Source: a virus. From it: a stretch of 30,180 nucleotides of DNA. Made by a program: the position numbers and the translations under genes. The stretch covers positions 1 through 30,180 of IMG/VR virus record IMGVR_UViG_3300042381_000431; one strand, 5' to 3'. Positions 22,178 through 29,387 of the stretch are shown here, in pieces. The notes under the pieces are model-generated. The model saw only the letters and a program-made list of their open reading frames with translations, had not been told where the DNA came from and made no database searches. Positions within the stretch are counted from its first letter, which is position 1; every line of letters starts with the position of its first letter.

Positions 22178-22636
22178 TTAGCGCTTCTTGCGGTAAGCGA
22201 TCTCGACGTCGAACGAGGCTCCGGCGTTGGTCGTTGTGACCACCGTAAGGAAGACACGCAGGGCATCAGTCTTGCCAAGGACGGGACGAATAAGGGCGTC
22301 ATTTGCCACATACGCGACCTTTTCTGCTCCGGTGTAAGACACGGCAGTGGTCAAGTCGGCAGCAGTCCCGGCAGCGTTTACTTTTTGCAGTTTTTTGGTG
22401 ATGCTAAAAGTGCCAGTCACTTTGCGGTTAAAGCAAAGTTCTGGGATGATTTCAATGTTGTCAGCGGGAAGTTGGCTGGTAAGGACGATATTGCTGTCAG
22501 CGTCCTCAGTGCCAGTAAGGGTTACGCGGAACTTGGCGTAGCGCACTTCTTGCTCCACTGCCGCTTGATCGACGACGGTGTAGAGGGATGGTGTGCGGCG
22601 CTTTGTTTCAATATCAGAGTAGAAGGTAGAAGGCAT
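22178..22636 (-). CDS. Probable capsid cement/decoration protein, 152 aa
   Basis: This beta-rich 152-aa protein follows the major capsid gene by 42 bases. It has no signal peptide; strands such as RYAKFRVTLTG, NIVLTSQLP and ALRVFLTVVTTTNAG alternate with polar loops, and the C-terminus is basic (EIAYRKKR). In Bordetella phage BPP-1, whose virion is of the same podovirus type, the gene after the capsid gene (bbp16) encodes a small capsid-cementing protein; position, size and predicted fold agree, but I cannot align them. It shares a terminator-bounded unit with the capsid gene, as expected for a protein needed in hundreds of copies. The leader CTAGAAAAACATCATG ends like that of the capsid gene (ACATCATG). 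Confidence 0.72.
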   Translation of the reverse strand: MPSTFYSDIETKRRTPSLYTVVDQAAVEQEVRYAKFRVTLTGTEDADSNIVLTSQLPADNIEIIPELCFNRKVTGTFSITKKLQKVNAAGTAADLTTAVSYTGAEKVAYVANDALIRPVLGKTDALRVFLTVVTTTNAGASFDVEIAYRKKR

Positions 22637-22678
22637 GATGTTTTTCTAGTTAAGGGGTAGGGGTTTCATGGCTTGCGA

Positions 22679-23626
22679 TTAAGGGGACTCATCGCAGTAG
22701 ATGACCTGCACTTTTTCGTCCTTCACGCGAACGGCACCAAAAGCAGCGTAGCTCATGATCTGGAGAGCATGGCGCTTGGTGGGAAGCTTGTCGATCTCAA
22801 GTCGCTGGGAGATCGGAGAGACCTTAAAGGCGGACTTGGTGAATGCAACGCAGGTGCGGACGTCGGTGCTGGCGCTACCAGTGGTGAACAGACGGTTGCT
22901 GATGATGGTGTTAAAGCCCATCAGCTTGGTCGGCTTGCCGGTCTGGCTATCGGAGAGCCACTGACCAACGATCTTGGCCCAGATGTCGTTCGGAGCGGCA
23001 GCAACGAAAGTGACGAGGTCCAGCTTCTGGCGAGGGCTGATGGCGAGGTAAAGCTCTTCCTGCTCGACGTCCACTTCAGCGGTCTCAAAGCGTTTTACGG
23101 CTTCCAGAATCTTGTACGGGGTCAGACCAATGTTGGTGGCAGCACCAGTCAGAGCGTAGTTCACTGCAATCTCAGAGGTAGCAGGAAGGGCAATGCTGGT
23201 GTTGAACGGATCGGCACCACCAAGGCTGGCGGCAGTGGCGGCTTCGATGAACACGGAGTCCATCTTGCGGTTCAAGCCAGCCTTCATGTTCATGATGATA
23301 TCAGAATCAGGAAGGGCTTGGGTGTTGAGCCACTGGTTGTCCCATTGGTCGCGCTTGATGCCGACTTCAAACTGGCGCTGGTAGCCTTTGCGCTTACCAC
23401 CACCAACGTCGGACGGGTTGCTGTCGCCAAAGCGTTGACCAGTGGTCTCAGCAGCTTCGATGATATCAAGGTCGGTCCAAACGTATTCTTTGGAGGACCA
23501 AGCGGATTCAAGGGTGCCAGCAGAAGCGAACTTCTGATTGGCTTGTTGCAGTTCCATTTCCCATTGGGTGGAGAACTGTCGGCGGAAGTGATCGGGGATC
23601 GTGAGTGAAGCAGAATAATCGGACAT
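22679..23626 (-). CDS. Major capsid protein, 315 aa
   Basis: The protein matches the podovirus HK97-fold capsid type: N-terminal MSDYSASLTIPDHFRRQFST, the helix EMELQQANQKFASAG, FEVGIKRDQWDNQWLN near residues 86-101, and a C-terminal AFTKSAFKVSPISQRLEIDK. Length is in the normal range for T7/BPP-1-type shells without an extra domain. It follows the scaffold gene and precedes the cement-like gene. It sits downstream of a terminator (23780-23814) and a structured 5' leader, and upstream of a second terminator (22125-22159), so it probably has its own strong promoter. The start has no Shine-Dalgarno; the leader is CTCACATAACATCATG. Confidence 0.92.
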   Translation of the reverse strand: MSDYSASLTIPDHFRRQFSTQWEMELQQANQKFASAGTLESAWSSKEYVWTDLDIIEAAETTGQRFGDSNPSDVGGGKRKGYQRQFEVGIKRDQWDNQWLNTQALPDSDIIMNMKAGLNRKMDSVFIEAATAASLGGADPFNTSIALPATSEIAVNYALTGAATNIGLTPYKILEAVKRFETAEVDVEQEELYLAISPRQKLDLVTFVAAAPNDIWAKIVGQWLSDSQTGKPTKLMGFNTIISNRLFTTGSASTDVRTCVAFTKSAFKVSPISQRLEIDKLPTKRHALQIMSYAAFGAVRVKDEKVQVIYCDESP

Positions 23627-23640
23627 GATGTTATGTGAGT

Positions 23641-23760
23641 GAGAATTTCAATCTCGCTGCATCATCCGGTAGGCCGGTCTCGGGCCGTATCTGCTGCGCC
23701 GACTTGGAGAGTTAAGCCGGATGTCCGGGACTCAGTCGTGCATCACTACGGGATACCCTT
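23641..23760 (-). promoter_or_regulatory. GC-rich structured leader region upstream of the capsid gene
   Basis: This gene-free stretch separates the terminator from the capsid ATG. On the minus strand a perfect 7-bp inverted repeat (CATCCGG and CCGGATG, positions 23724-23718 and 23671-23665) encloses 46 bases that can form an inner GGCC/GGCC hairpin around CGAGACC. A shorter GTCC/GGAC repeat lies just upstream. I find no tRNA-like T-arm, no open frame longer than a few codons and no sigma-70-like promoter pair. As a leader of the most highly expressed gene it could hold a phage promoter, an mRNA-stabilising hairpin or an RNA-processing site. The function is not known. Confidence 0.45.
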
Positions 23761-23779
23761 ATTTCCAATTGCAAGACAG

Positions 23780-23814
23780 AAAAAGAGCCGCCCCGGAACT
23801 TTCCAGAGCGGCCC
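23780..23814 (-). terminator. Intrinsic terminator between scaffold and capsid genes
   Basis: On the minus strand a stem of about 13 bp runs from GGGCCGCTCTGG (23814-23803) to CCGGGGCGGCTC (23796-23785), with G-U pairs at three positions and a very short AAAGTT-type loop, followed by TTTTT. It starts 14 bases after the scaffold stop. It would stop most transcripts coming from the packaging/portal genes before they reach the capsid gene. Confidence 0.85.
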
Positions 23815-23828
23815 TGATTCGATTGACG

Positions 23829-24725
23829 TCAAGTTGGTGATGCCTGTTTCCACAGTGCAGCGACCTTTGCTCGGACTGCTGCCGAGTTGGGGTGACTAGC
23901 GTTGCGGAAGGCTTCGTACTCTGGGTTGCTCTTGTCTCCCATGATTGATTTGGCGAGTTGTTCCGGCCCGAGGTTGGCAACGGCTGCACCACTGACCAGT
24001 TTCGACTCACCGAGTTGACCGGCAAGCTGGGCGAAGGCAGCAGTCATGTCTACTCCAGCAAAGAGTGGGGACTTGGGATCAAATAGTTCCCGTGCGTTGG
24101 GTAGATTCATCGTGGTCGCCAACCGGGCAGCAAGGGACAGGTGAGTGTCCACCTTGTCGCCCCAGCGTTTTGCCATCTCGCCCCGCTCGTACTCGGCCAA
24201 TTGAGCCGCCTCCGCTTGCTGTGACGCCGTCGCACCAGTCAGCCTGTCCATGTCATACTGCACCAAGGCTTGAGCCTGCTTAGGGGTCAATCCAAGCTCG
24301 TGCGCCTTGTTGGCGAAGGCTTTGGCCGCGTCGTCGCTCCATTCAACGCCGTCAGGCAACGCGGATGGCTTGTCGAACTTGTAGCCATCAACGGTTTCTG
24401 GCACTCCGTAGAGCTTCTTGAGTTCACTCTGGTATGCCGCCTGTACTTCCGGCGCAGCATCAGCGGCAGGAATGGTCAGACCGGGCGGCTTCGCCCTGGC
24501 TGCGGTCATGTTCTCCTTGAGGCTCTTGGTGATTCCCTTGAGGTCTTTGAAGTTGGCAAGCAGGGCGCGATCCTCTTCGTAGTCGGCAGGAAGCTTGGTC
24601 TGCCACTCCGGCACGAACTGACCGTCCGGCGTGAAAATGGATTGCTGCCATGGCGCATCCACTGGTGCGGCGGCAACTGGTGCGGCTGGGGTTGTCTGTT
24701 CGACGGGTACTAGTTCTTCGGGCAT
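23829..24725 (-). CDS. Capsid assembly scaffolding protein, 298 aa
   Basis: The sequence has the usual phage scaffold layout: a Pro/Ala-rich start (MPEELVPVEQTTPAAPVAAA), the phrase LPADYEEDRALLANFKDLKG near 44-63, VPETVDGYKFDKPSALPDGV near 106-125, then a highly charged helical body (AYERG-like repeats and KRWGDKVDTHLSLAARL), and a short basic C-terminus (VRAKVAALWKQASPT) suited to binding the capsid protein. It lies between the portal and capsid genes. I chose the ATG at 24725 rather than one at 24773, because the earlier sequence translates to an unlikely MEGQVRPPNLTKT and the 24725 start has the AACCAAAACCAACACAACC leader seen before other genes here. Confidence 0.88.
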   Translation of the reverse strand: MPEELVPVEQTTPAAPVAAAPVDAPWQQSIFTPDGQFVPEWQTKLPADYEEDRALLANFKDLKGITKSLKENMTAARAKPPGLTIPAADAAPEVQAAYQSELKKLYGVPETVDGYKFDKPSALPDGVEWSDDAAKAFANKAHELGLTPKQAQALVQYDMDRLTGATASQQAEAAQLAEYERGEMAKRWGDKVDTHLSLAARLATTMNLPNARELFDPKSPLFAGVDMTAAFAQLAGQLGESKLVSGAAVANLGPEQLAKSIMGDKSNPEYEAFRNASHPNSAAVRAKVAALWKQASPT

Positions 24726-24742
24726 GGTTGTGTTGGTTTTGG

Positions 24743-24814
24743 TTAGATTAGGTGGCCGTACTTGGCCTTCCACTCGACGACGGCAGGGGTCTTAGTCCCC
24801 TCCGATAAAGTCAT
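24743..24814 (-). CDS. Possible 23-aa mini-protein or frameshift extension
   Basis: A 23-codon frame starts with ATG inside the last codons of the gene 24792-25199 and ends 17 bases before the scaffold start. The peptide ends AVVEWKAKYGHLI, which looks protein-like and resembles the WK-x-KYG motif in some small phage proteins. It is in the +1 frame relative to the gene it overlaps, so it could be an independent mini-gene, a remnant, or a C-terminal extension reached by frameshifting. No Shine-Dalgarno sequence is visible. This is a weak call. Confidence 0.25.
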   Translation of the reverse strand: MTLSEGTKTPAVVEWKAKYGHLI

Positions 24815-25199
24815 CGGTGGGCACGGAGGGATCGGTGCCCTCGTGCGTTGCCCCACTTCCGCTGGTTCGTAGTCTTGCTTTGCGGGAGGGCTTACCGGCT
24901 TCCTGTTGTATGGCCGTTTCTGGCGTGATGGTTGGTTCATGGTTAAGGATGGTTGATGCGGTGGCTTCTGCTTCGCTGTAGCGCAGGAGCAGGTTGACCA
25001 CATCGGCGCGGCCAATCTTGCGGTAGGTCTCCAAAGCATCCTTGCCCACCGGAGCAAAGTAAGGATGCGCGACGGAGCACAGCGCCTTCTTCAGGATCAC
25101 GCCGGACTGACCGGAGAACGCACTGCGGCAGGCAGCGGCGAACTCGTCCAACGGGATCGTCTGGAACAGTGCCTGCTCAAGTGGAGTTAAGGTGCCCAC
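24792..25199 (-). CDS. Small portal-adjacent protein, 135 aa, GTG start
   Basis: Residues 15-75 form a helical domain (LDEFAAACRSAFSGQSGVIL, then ETYRKIGRADVVNLLLRYSE) followed by a Ser/Thr/Asp-rich, probably disordered tail ending DDFIGGD. The segment with DALETYRKIGRADVVNLLLR recalls the small Bbp19-type proteins located between portal and scaffold genes in podoviruses, a low-confidence match from memory. It starts with GTG overlapping the portal stop (TAGTG), and no internal ATG would preserve the helical domain. The role is unknown. Confidence 0.72.
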   Translation of the reverse strand: MGTLTPLEQALFQTIPLDEFAAACRSAFSGQSGVILKKALCSVAHPYFAPVGKDALETYRKIGRADVVNLLLRYSEAEATASTILNHEPTITPETAIQQEAGKPSRKARLRTSGSGATHEGTDPSVPTDDFIGGD

Positions 25200-26833
25200 T
25201 ACGCTGCGCCTCCCATTGCTCCTGCGGCTTGCATTGCCAGTTCAGGGTTCTTGACTGCTGCCTCGGTAATAGCTTCCTGCTGCTGTGCCATTTGCTGAGC
25301 TTCTGCCCGTGCCTGCTGCATCATAGCCTTGTCCTCAAGGGATCGGAAGTACTTGGAAGGCACTCCTTTGCCGCGACCAATGTCACGCTGTGCAGCAGAC
25401 AAGTCCCAGTCGTCCAGTAGTTCTGGCTGGGCTTGAATCAGCGGGAAGAACGTCTCAATGGTGCTGGCAAACGCCTGCTCCTTTTGCGCTTCGATGGCTT
25501 GAGACATCCGGCTGATCTGGATCGTCTGAGGGTACAGCAAACGCCACTGACCGGCGGCATCCTGAATGAAGGCTTCCTGCGGCGGTTGTGGGAACCGTCC
25601 CGCTTGGAAGAGGATCATGAAGACACGCTCCAGCAGTGGATTGATCAAGTCCGTGGTCAGCAGAGTGAATGCCGGTGAAATGCGTGCCAATTGCTCTGCC
25701 TGCCGTGCCCTGACCTCGGTGGCGGTGACTTGCCGTTCAAGGTTGGCGAACTGCTCAAACAGCGGCATGTGGAAGGCCCGCTTGATGCGAGTGTCCACCC
25801 GGTTCACGAGGTCCAGTCCCACCCGGTAGTCGGAAGGATCGGCCCAGACTTGTGGGGCATCGCTCATGTCGCTGACCTGAGTAACTCCACCCGGCCCAAG
25901 GTCCACCATGCCAACGGCTCCGGTCTTGGTGATGACCCGAGGATTGACCTTCAGGTTGGCCATTGCTGCCATCAGGCTTTCAAGGTAGTTGCTCCCGCGA
26001 ATGTCAGCAATTGACAGCATCGCAGGGGAGACTCCGTAGGGCGATTCCTCGCTCCACTTGAGCCAGCGGGAGACCATCACCGGCATCGACTCAAAGCCGT
26101 CTTCCTTGACGATGGTCTTGCTGTGCTGGTGCAGATAACAAGACGCAATCGGCATGCCCATTGGCCCACCGGCAGGGTTGCGGTCCTTGCGGTCCCGAGG
26201 GTACACGGCATGGATAAACTGGTGCTTTGTGTGCCGCTTGTTGCCTTCGACGTCCTTGATGCAGACGGCAGGTGCCTGATCTCCAAACTGCTCAACCGCT
26301 TGGTTGGCAGTAAGAGTGAAGAAGCGGAAGACGCGATCCACGGTTCCTTCGTCGTTCTCGGCACAGGCAAATGTGCCAGCGTGCCAGCATCGGAAGTTGA
26401 GCGGACGATCCTTCCCGGCTTCGGCGGACAAACCAACGGTGCCAAACGCACCAAGGTCCAGATACCCGAGGTGGACAGCGTGGTAAAAGTTGCTGTTGGC
26501 TAGTGCTTTGTGTGCTCTCGCGGTGCAATCTGAAAGCCACATGTTGACTGCCTCGCTGCCGTTGACTGACTCGTTGGCTTCCCACTGGAACCAGTTTTGC
26601 TGGCTTGGGGTGACCCATGAGGTCATGCCGCTTGCCAGCGTATTGAGCGCATCGACAGCAACGTCAGACTGTAGCCTAGTGTCCTCGGTGAAACTGCTGC
26701 CCTGCTGAGTGAAGCCCAGCCTGCGGAGCGGCAATGCATGGTCAGCGCACTGCTGCCAGATGCTCTGGAAGCATGACATTTCTGCCTGCAACTGTGCAGC
26801 CTCTAGGGAGAGTTTCTCGGCTTTTGCGTCCAT
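25199..26833 (-). CDS. Portal (head-tail connector) protein, gp8-like, 544 aa
   Basis: This is a podovirus portal protein, which forms the dodecameric ring through which DNA is packaged and ejected. Visible family features are DTRLQSDVAVDALNTLASGM and MTSWVTPSQQNWFQWE near residues 51-85, SRWLKWSEESPYGVSPAML near 252-270, and LERQVTATEVRARQAEQLAR near 352-371, all typical of T7 gp8-like portals. The C-terminus is a Gln/Ala-rich helix. Length is close to T7 gp8 (536 aa). Its ATG overlaps the preceding stop by one base (TAATG) and its stop overlaps the GTG of the next gene. Confidence 0.94.
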   Translation of the reverse strand: MDAKAEKLSLEAAQLQAEMSCFQSIWQQCADHALPLRRLGFTQQGSSFTEDTRLQSDVAVDALNTLASGMTSWVTPSQQNWFQWEANESVNGSEAVNMWLSDCTARAHKALANSNFYHAVHLGYLDLGAFGTVGLSAEAGKDRPLNFRCWHAGTFACAENDEGTVDRVFRFFTLTANQAVEQFGDQAPAVCIKDVEGNKRHTKHQFIHAVYPRDRKDRNPAGGPMGMPIASCYLHQHSKTIVKEDGFESMPVMVSRWLKWSEESPYGVSPAMLSIADIRGSNYLESLMAAMANLKVNPRVITKTGAVGMVDLGPGGVTQVSDMSDAPQVWADPSDYRVGLDLVNRVDTRIKRAFHMPLFEQFANLERQVTATEVRARQAEQLARISPAFTLLTTDLINPLLERVFMILFQAGRFPQPPQEAFIQDAAGQWRLLYPQTIQISRMSQAIEAQKEQAFASTIETFFPLIQAQPELLDDWDLSAAQRDIGRGKGVPSKYFRSLEDKAMMQQARAEAQQMAQQQEAITEAAVKNPELAMQAAGAMGGAA

Positions 26834-27159
26834 TAGTAGCTAGTTGCGCCACCCAGCATGGCGGTAGGGTTGTTTGCCACCATGCCTGATGCCATGCCCT
26901 GCACTCCGCTCGGAGTCACGCTCTGATTGAACCCATACTTCCGGCGGCGACTCATCCGCATCTCACGCCCAGCGGCAGCAACGTCGGCACTGGACCGGGT
27001 CGGACTAGGAGCAGGCGCTTCGTATGTAGGCAACTGGACGGCTTCAGCCTGCTTCATCTGCTGCTGCATCATTTTCATCTGGGTGTTGAAGTTCTTCTGC
27101 GACTGCTGGTTCGCCTGCTTCTGCTGCTTGACGGCTTTGTCGTTGTTGGGTTTTTTCAT
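26833..27159 (-). CDS. gp7.3-like basic protein before the portal, 108 aa
   Basis: The product begins with a Lys/Gln/Asn/Met-rich helix (MKKPNNDKAVKQQKQANQQS, then KMMQQQMKQAEAVQ), has a Pro-rich centre (LPTYEAPAPSPT) and ends with a basic patch MRMSRRRKYGFNQS and a Gly-rich tail. T7 gp7.3 (99 aa, tail assembly) sits directly before the portal gene and has the same order: basic helix, then a basic RKK patch near a Gly-rich end. The homology is inferred from position and composition. Its first 116 bases overlap the gene 27044-27505 in another frame. Confidence 0.7.
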   Translation of the reverse strand: MKKPNNDKAVKQQKQANQQSQKNFNTQMKMMQQQMKQAEAVQLPTYEAPAPSPTRSSADVAAAGREMRMSRRRKYGFNQSVTPSGVQGMASGMVANNPTAMLGGATSY

Positions 27160-27505
27160 CGATTTTGCTGATCAGGTTGGCCAATTGATACCACTTTGGG
27201 TTACCCCTTCTCGTAAAAGCAAGCCAATCCTTGCTCGGCCAAGTGCCGGATCGAACCAATCCAACCACTCTGCGTAAGTCACCAACCATGAGCCAGATGT
27301 ACCATGCGTCGCCTGCTGTATCGATTTCCCACGGATCGTCTAATTTATCCTCGGGCCAATCGCTACGGACGGGACGGAAAAGCAGCACAAAATCATCTGA
27401 TGCAATCAAAGTGCCACCACTGGCTAAATGAGCGGTGACGTCCTCAATCCAGCTTGATCCGCCAACTGCGGCGGTCATCTCTTCCGCTTTGTCCCATGCA
27501 TTCAT
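27044..27505 (-). CDS. Hypothetical 153-aa protein between endonuclease and portal-region genes
   Basis: I do not recognise the family. The N-terminal 110 residues look globular and mixed alpha/beta (WIEDVTAHLASGGTLIASDD, DTAGDAWYIWLMVGDLRRVV, KDWLAFTRRGNPKWYQLANL); the last 40 residues are Gln/Glu/Ala-rich and probably disordered, and are encoded where the gp7.3-like gene overlaps. It has no signal peptide or membrane helix. Its ATG overlaps the endonuclease stop (ATGA at 27505-27502). The pattern DLRRVVG...LAFTRRG with an aromatic-rich core is faintly like the gp13-type GNAT proteins, but I would not call it one. Role in head assembly is inferred only from position. Confidence 0.72.
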   Translation of the reverse strand: MNAWDKAEEMTAAVGGSSWIEDVTAHLASGGTLIASDDFVLLFRPVRSDWPEDKLDDPWEIDTAGDAWYIWLMVGDLRRVVGLVRSGTWPSKDWLAFTRRGNPKWYQLANLISKIDEKTQQRQSRQAAEAGEPAVAEELQHPDENDAAADEAG

Positions 27506-28017
27506 GAAGCGCAGGCAAATTGCCCGTGATGAATGCTTGCTGCCTCTCTGTAGGCGTGTGCAGCGTCTTCAATGGCGTCAAAATCCCCAAGGAATTTGCG
27601 TTTTCCGGCAATTGTTATTTGAACTCTCCATCGGTTCCCGACTTTATATGCCCCTTTAACCCCAGAGGAGTTGTTCTTGTATGGTCCCTTATTGTAGCTA
27701 TTTTGATTGCTTGTAGCCAAGCGCAGGTTGCAAATTCGGTCGTCAGCAGAATTCCTATTGATGTGATCAATTTCATTTGGTGGCCAGTAGCCATTGGCTG
27801 CAAACCAGATAATCGCCGACCTTTGGGAGAACCGGCCATTAATGCAGATTCTCCAATAGTTTCCTACAAGCCCTCCAGCTACGTCACCTGCAAATGCCCC
27901 ACCTTTTCTATTTACCTTCCATATCACCTCACCCGTTTCCGGGTTGCAGTGAAATAGATCAATAATGGTCTGATGGCACGGATGTGCTCGGGCTTTTGCA
28001 TGGGTGGATTTCTTCAC
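27502..28017 (-). CDS. HNH homing-type endonuclease with AP2 DNA-binding domain
   Basis: This 171-aa protein has an HNH nuclease core at about residues 70-107 (PPNEIDHINRNSADDRICNL, with His85 and Asn98 as likely key residues, then RLATSNQN) followed by an AP2-type DNA-binding domain at about 116-165 (NSSGVKGAYKVGNRWRVQI, GDFDAIEDAAHAYREA). This pairing is standard for free-standing homing endonucleases in phages. It starts with GTG at 28017; no in-frame ATG precedes the nuclease core. It sits between terminase and head genes, where T7-like genomes carry no conserved gene, so it is probably a mobile insertion. Its stop nevertheless overlaps the next gene (ATGA). Confidence 0.9.
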   Translation of the reverse strand: MKKSTHAKARAHPCHQTIIDLFHCNPETGEVIWKVNRKGGAFAGDVAGGLVGNYWRICINGRFSQRSAIIWFAANGYWPPNEIDHINRNSADDRICNLRLATSNQNSYNKGPYKNNSSGVKGAYKVGNRWRVQITIAGKRKFLGDFDAIEDAAHAYREAASIHHGQFACAS

Positions 28018-28076
28018 CCTACATTTATAAGCTACCTCTATTTAGCAATGCAACAGGTATAATTCCCCATGCATGA
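28018..28076 (-). promoter_or_regulatory. AT-rich gap with a possible promoter before the endonuclease
   Basis: This 59-base gap between the large terminase stop and the endonuclease start is visibly richer in A and T than the flanking genes. On the minus strand TTGCAT is followed after 18 bases by TATAAA, a fair sigma-70-like pair just upstream of the GTG. It may be a promoter brought in with the endonuclease. The match is imperfect and the call is weak. Confidence 0.3.
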
Positions 28077-29387
28077 CTAGGCACTGTATTTCTTCACGGT
28101 TGGAGGAGCAAAGAATTGATGCCCCAGACTATTCCGGCCCACCATCCCTTGCAGCATGGCTTCCCCAATGTAGCGGAAGGCGTCTGCCGTATGGCTTGAC
28201 CAGTCATGCACCGGCTCATTGGCAATGTAGCCCTTGGCCTTGTCCTCGCGCCTGTGGTACCACTCCAGTGCGTTGATACCGGCAGCGCACTGCGGCAGTG
28301 CAAAGCGGCAGCGGGGCAGCACCTCGCGCATCCTGCTGATGCCGTGCCAGATGTTCTGAGTGCGGGGCACCACCCGGATGTTGGCCAACCCAGCGTTTTG
28401 CAATTCCTGCTTAAACGACAGGGAGTTCTTCTGGGTCGCCTCGGCATCGTGCGGCAGTAGGTGACCGGCGTAGCTGTAGCCCTTCTTGATCATGTGGGCC
28501 ACTCGTTGTGCGGTGCCAAGTTGCAGTCCGCTGTCATGATCGATGACCCTGATCTCCCCTCCGATCTCTTGAAAATACCAGACCGCAGTGTTCTCCGGTG
28601 CCCCTAAGTCCCATGCCGTCCAGACAAGCGATCCACGCTCCCAGACGACGTCCTTGGATATCCGGTTGTCGGCCCTCGCTTCGTCCAGCAGATCAGCGTA
28701 GATGGCACCAATAAGGCCGATGGAAAAGTCGCAGTAGTACTCCTGCCGGATCATCTCCTCGCGCATGCCGGAGCGGCGTTCCTCCTGCACATCGTCGGCA
28801 CTGAGTGCTCCAGTGTCCTCCACGCTGAGCCTCTCTACATGCCAGTCCGGGTTCTCCCGGTTCGTCTCCAATAAGTCATAGAACCAGTTCTTCCCTCGCG
28901 GCGTTCCGTTGAAGATGCACCACCCACCGTTCTCCCGCAGGATCGGACGGATGTAGTCCCATGCCAGTGGGTTGTGCTGGGCTGACTCGGAGAAGATCAC
29001 GCCAATGGGGTTGCCGCCAACGACGTCGAGCGTGTCGGTCCCGAGGATTTGGATCGTGCTGCCATTGACCAGCGTGATCTTCATCTGCTGCTCGTTTGTC
29101 TTCGCCACAAGCTCCGGCGGCAGGTGGTCGATCACCTTCATGCCTGAGTTGGCATCGATGTTGTCCCACATGGCTTTGCGCCCGAGGACGGCAGTGGGGA
29201 AGAAGTAGGCGTAGTTGCCCATCTTCTGCGCTGCCATGATGGCCATGATGTTGAGGAAGGTCTTGTCTTTACCCGCCCTTCGGTGCCACACGCAGATGCC
29301 CCGCTTCACGCCGTCTTGGCAGATGGCTTGCATGATGCCCCGCTGATACGGTCGAGGCTCGAACCTGTGGGGCAGGGTGACGGTCAT
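28077..29387 (-). CDS. Terminase large subunit (packaging ATPase and nuclease), 436 aa
   Basis: The protein drives DNA into the prohead and cuts the concatemer. The ATPase half shows a Walker A variant WHRRAGKDKT (34-43), Walker B with the catalytic acid in GVIFSESA (129-136, Glu134) and the coupling motif IFNGTPRGKNWFY (158-170). The nuclease half has the expected acidic residues Asp260 in WTAWDLG, Asp314 in LPHDAEATQ and Asp402 in SHTADAFRY. These are hallmarks of the terminase-like family with GVxFSE-type Walker B. Length is normal to slightly short. It overlaps the small subunit gene by four bases (ATGA). Unlike T7, the terminase genes lie upstream of the portal rather than after lysis. 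Confidence 0.95.
   Translation of the reverse strand: MTVTLPHRFEPRPYQRGIMQAICQDGVKRGICVWHRRAGKDKTFLNIMAIMAAQKMGNYAYFFPTAVLGRKAMWDNIDANSGMKVIDHLPPELVAKTNEQQMKITLVNGSTIQILGTDTLDVVGGNPIGVIFSESAQHNPLAWDYIRPILRENGGWCIFNGTPRGKNWFYDLLETNRENPDWHVERLSVEDTGALSADDVQEERRSGMREEMIRQEYYCDFSIGLIGAIYADLLDEARADNRISKDVVWERGSLVWTAWDLGAPENTAVWYFQEIGGEIRVIDHDSGLQLGTAQRVAHMIKKGYSYAGHLLPHDAEATQKNSLSFKQELQNAGLANIRVVPRTQNIWHGISRMREVLPRCRFALPQCAAGINALEWYHRREDKAKGYIANEPVHDWSSHTADAFRYIGEAMLQGMVGRNSLGHQFFAPPTVKKYSA

Noticed and set aside
22673-23608. 311-codon plus-strand frame opposite the capsid gene
   Set aside because: It is the exact antisense of the capsid gene over its whole length; Leu/Val/Asp/His-rich with no motif. 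The capsid call is secure.
23641-23760. tRNA or hammerhead-type ribozyme upstream of the capsid gene
   Set aside because: No T-arm, no cloverleaf and no full CUGANGA...GAAA core. CTGAGTCCCGGAC resembles part of a hammerhead stem II, but the conserved residues around it are missing.
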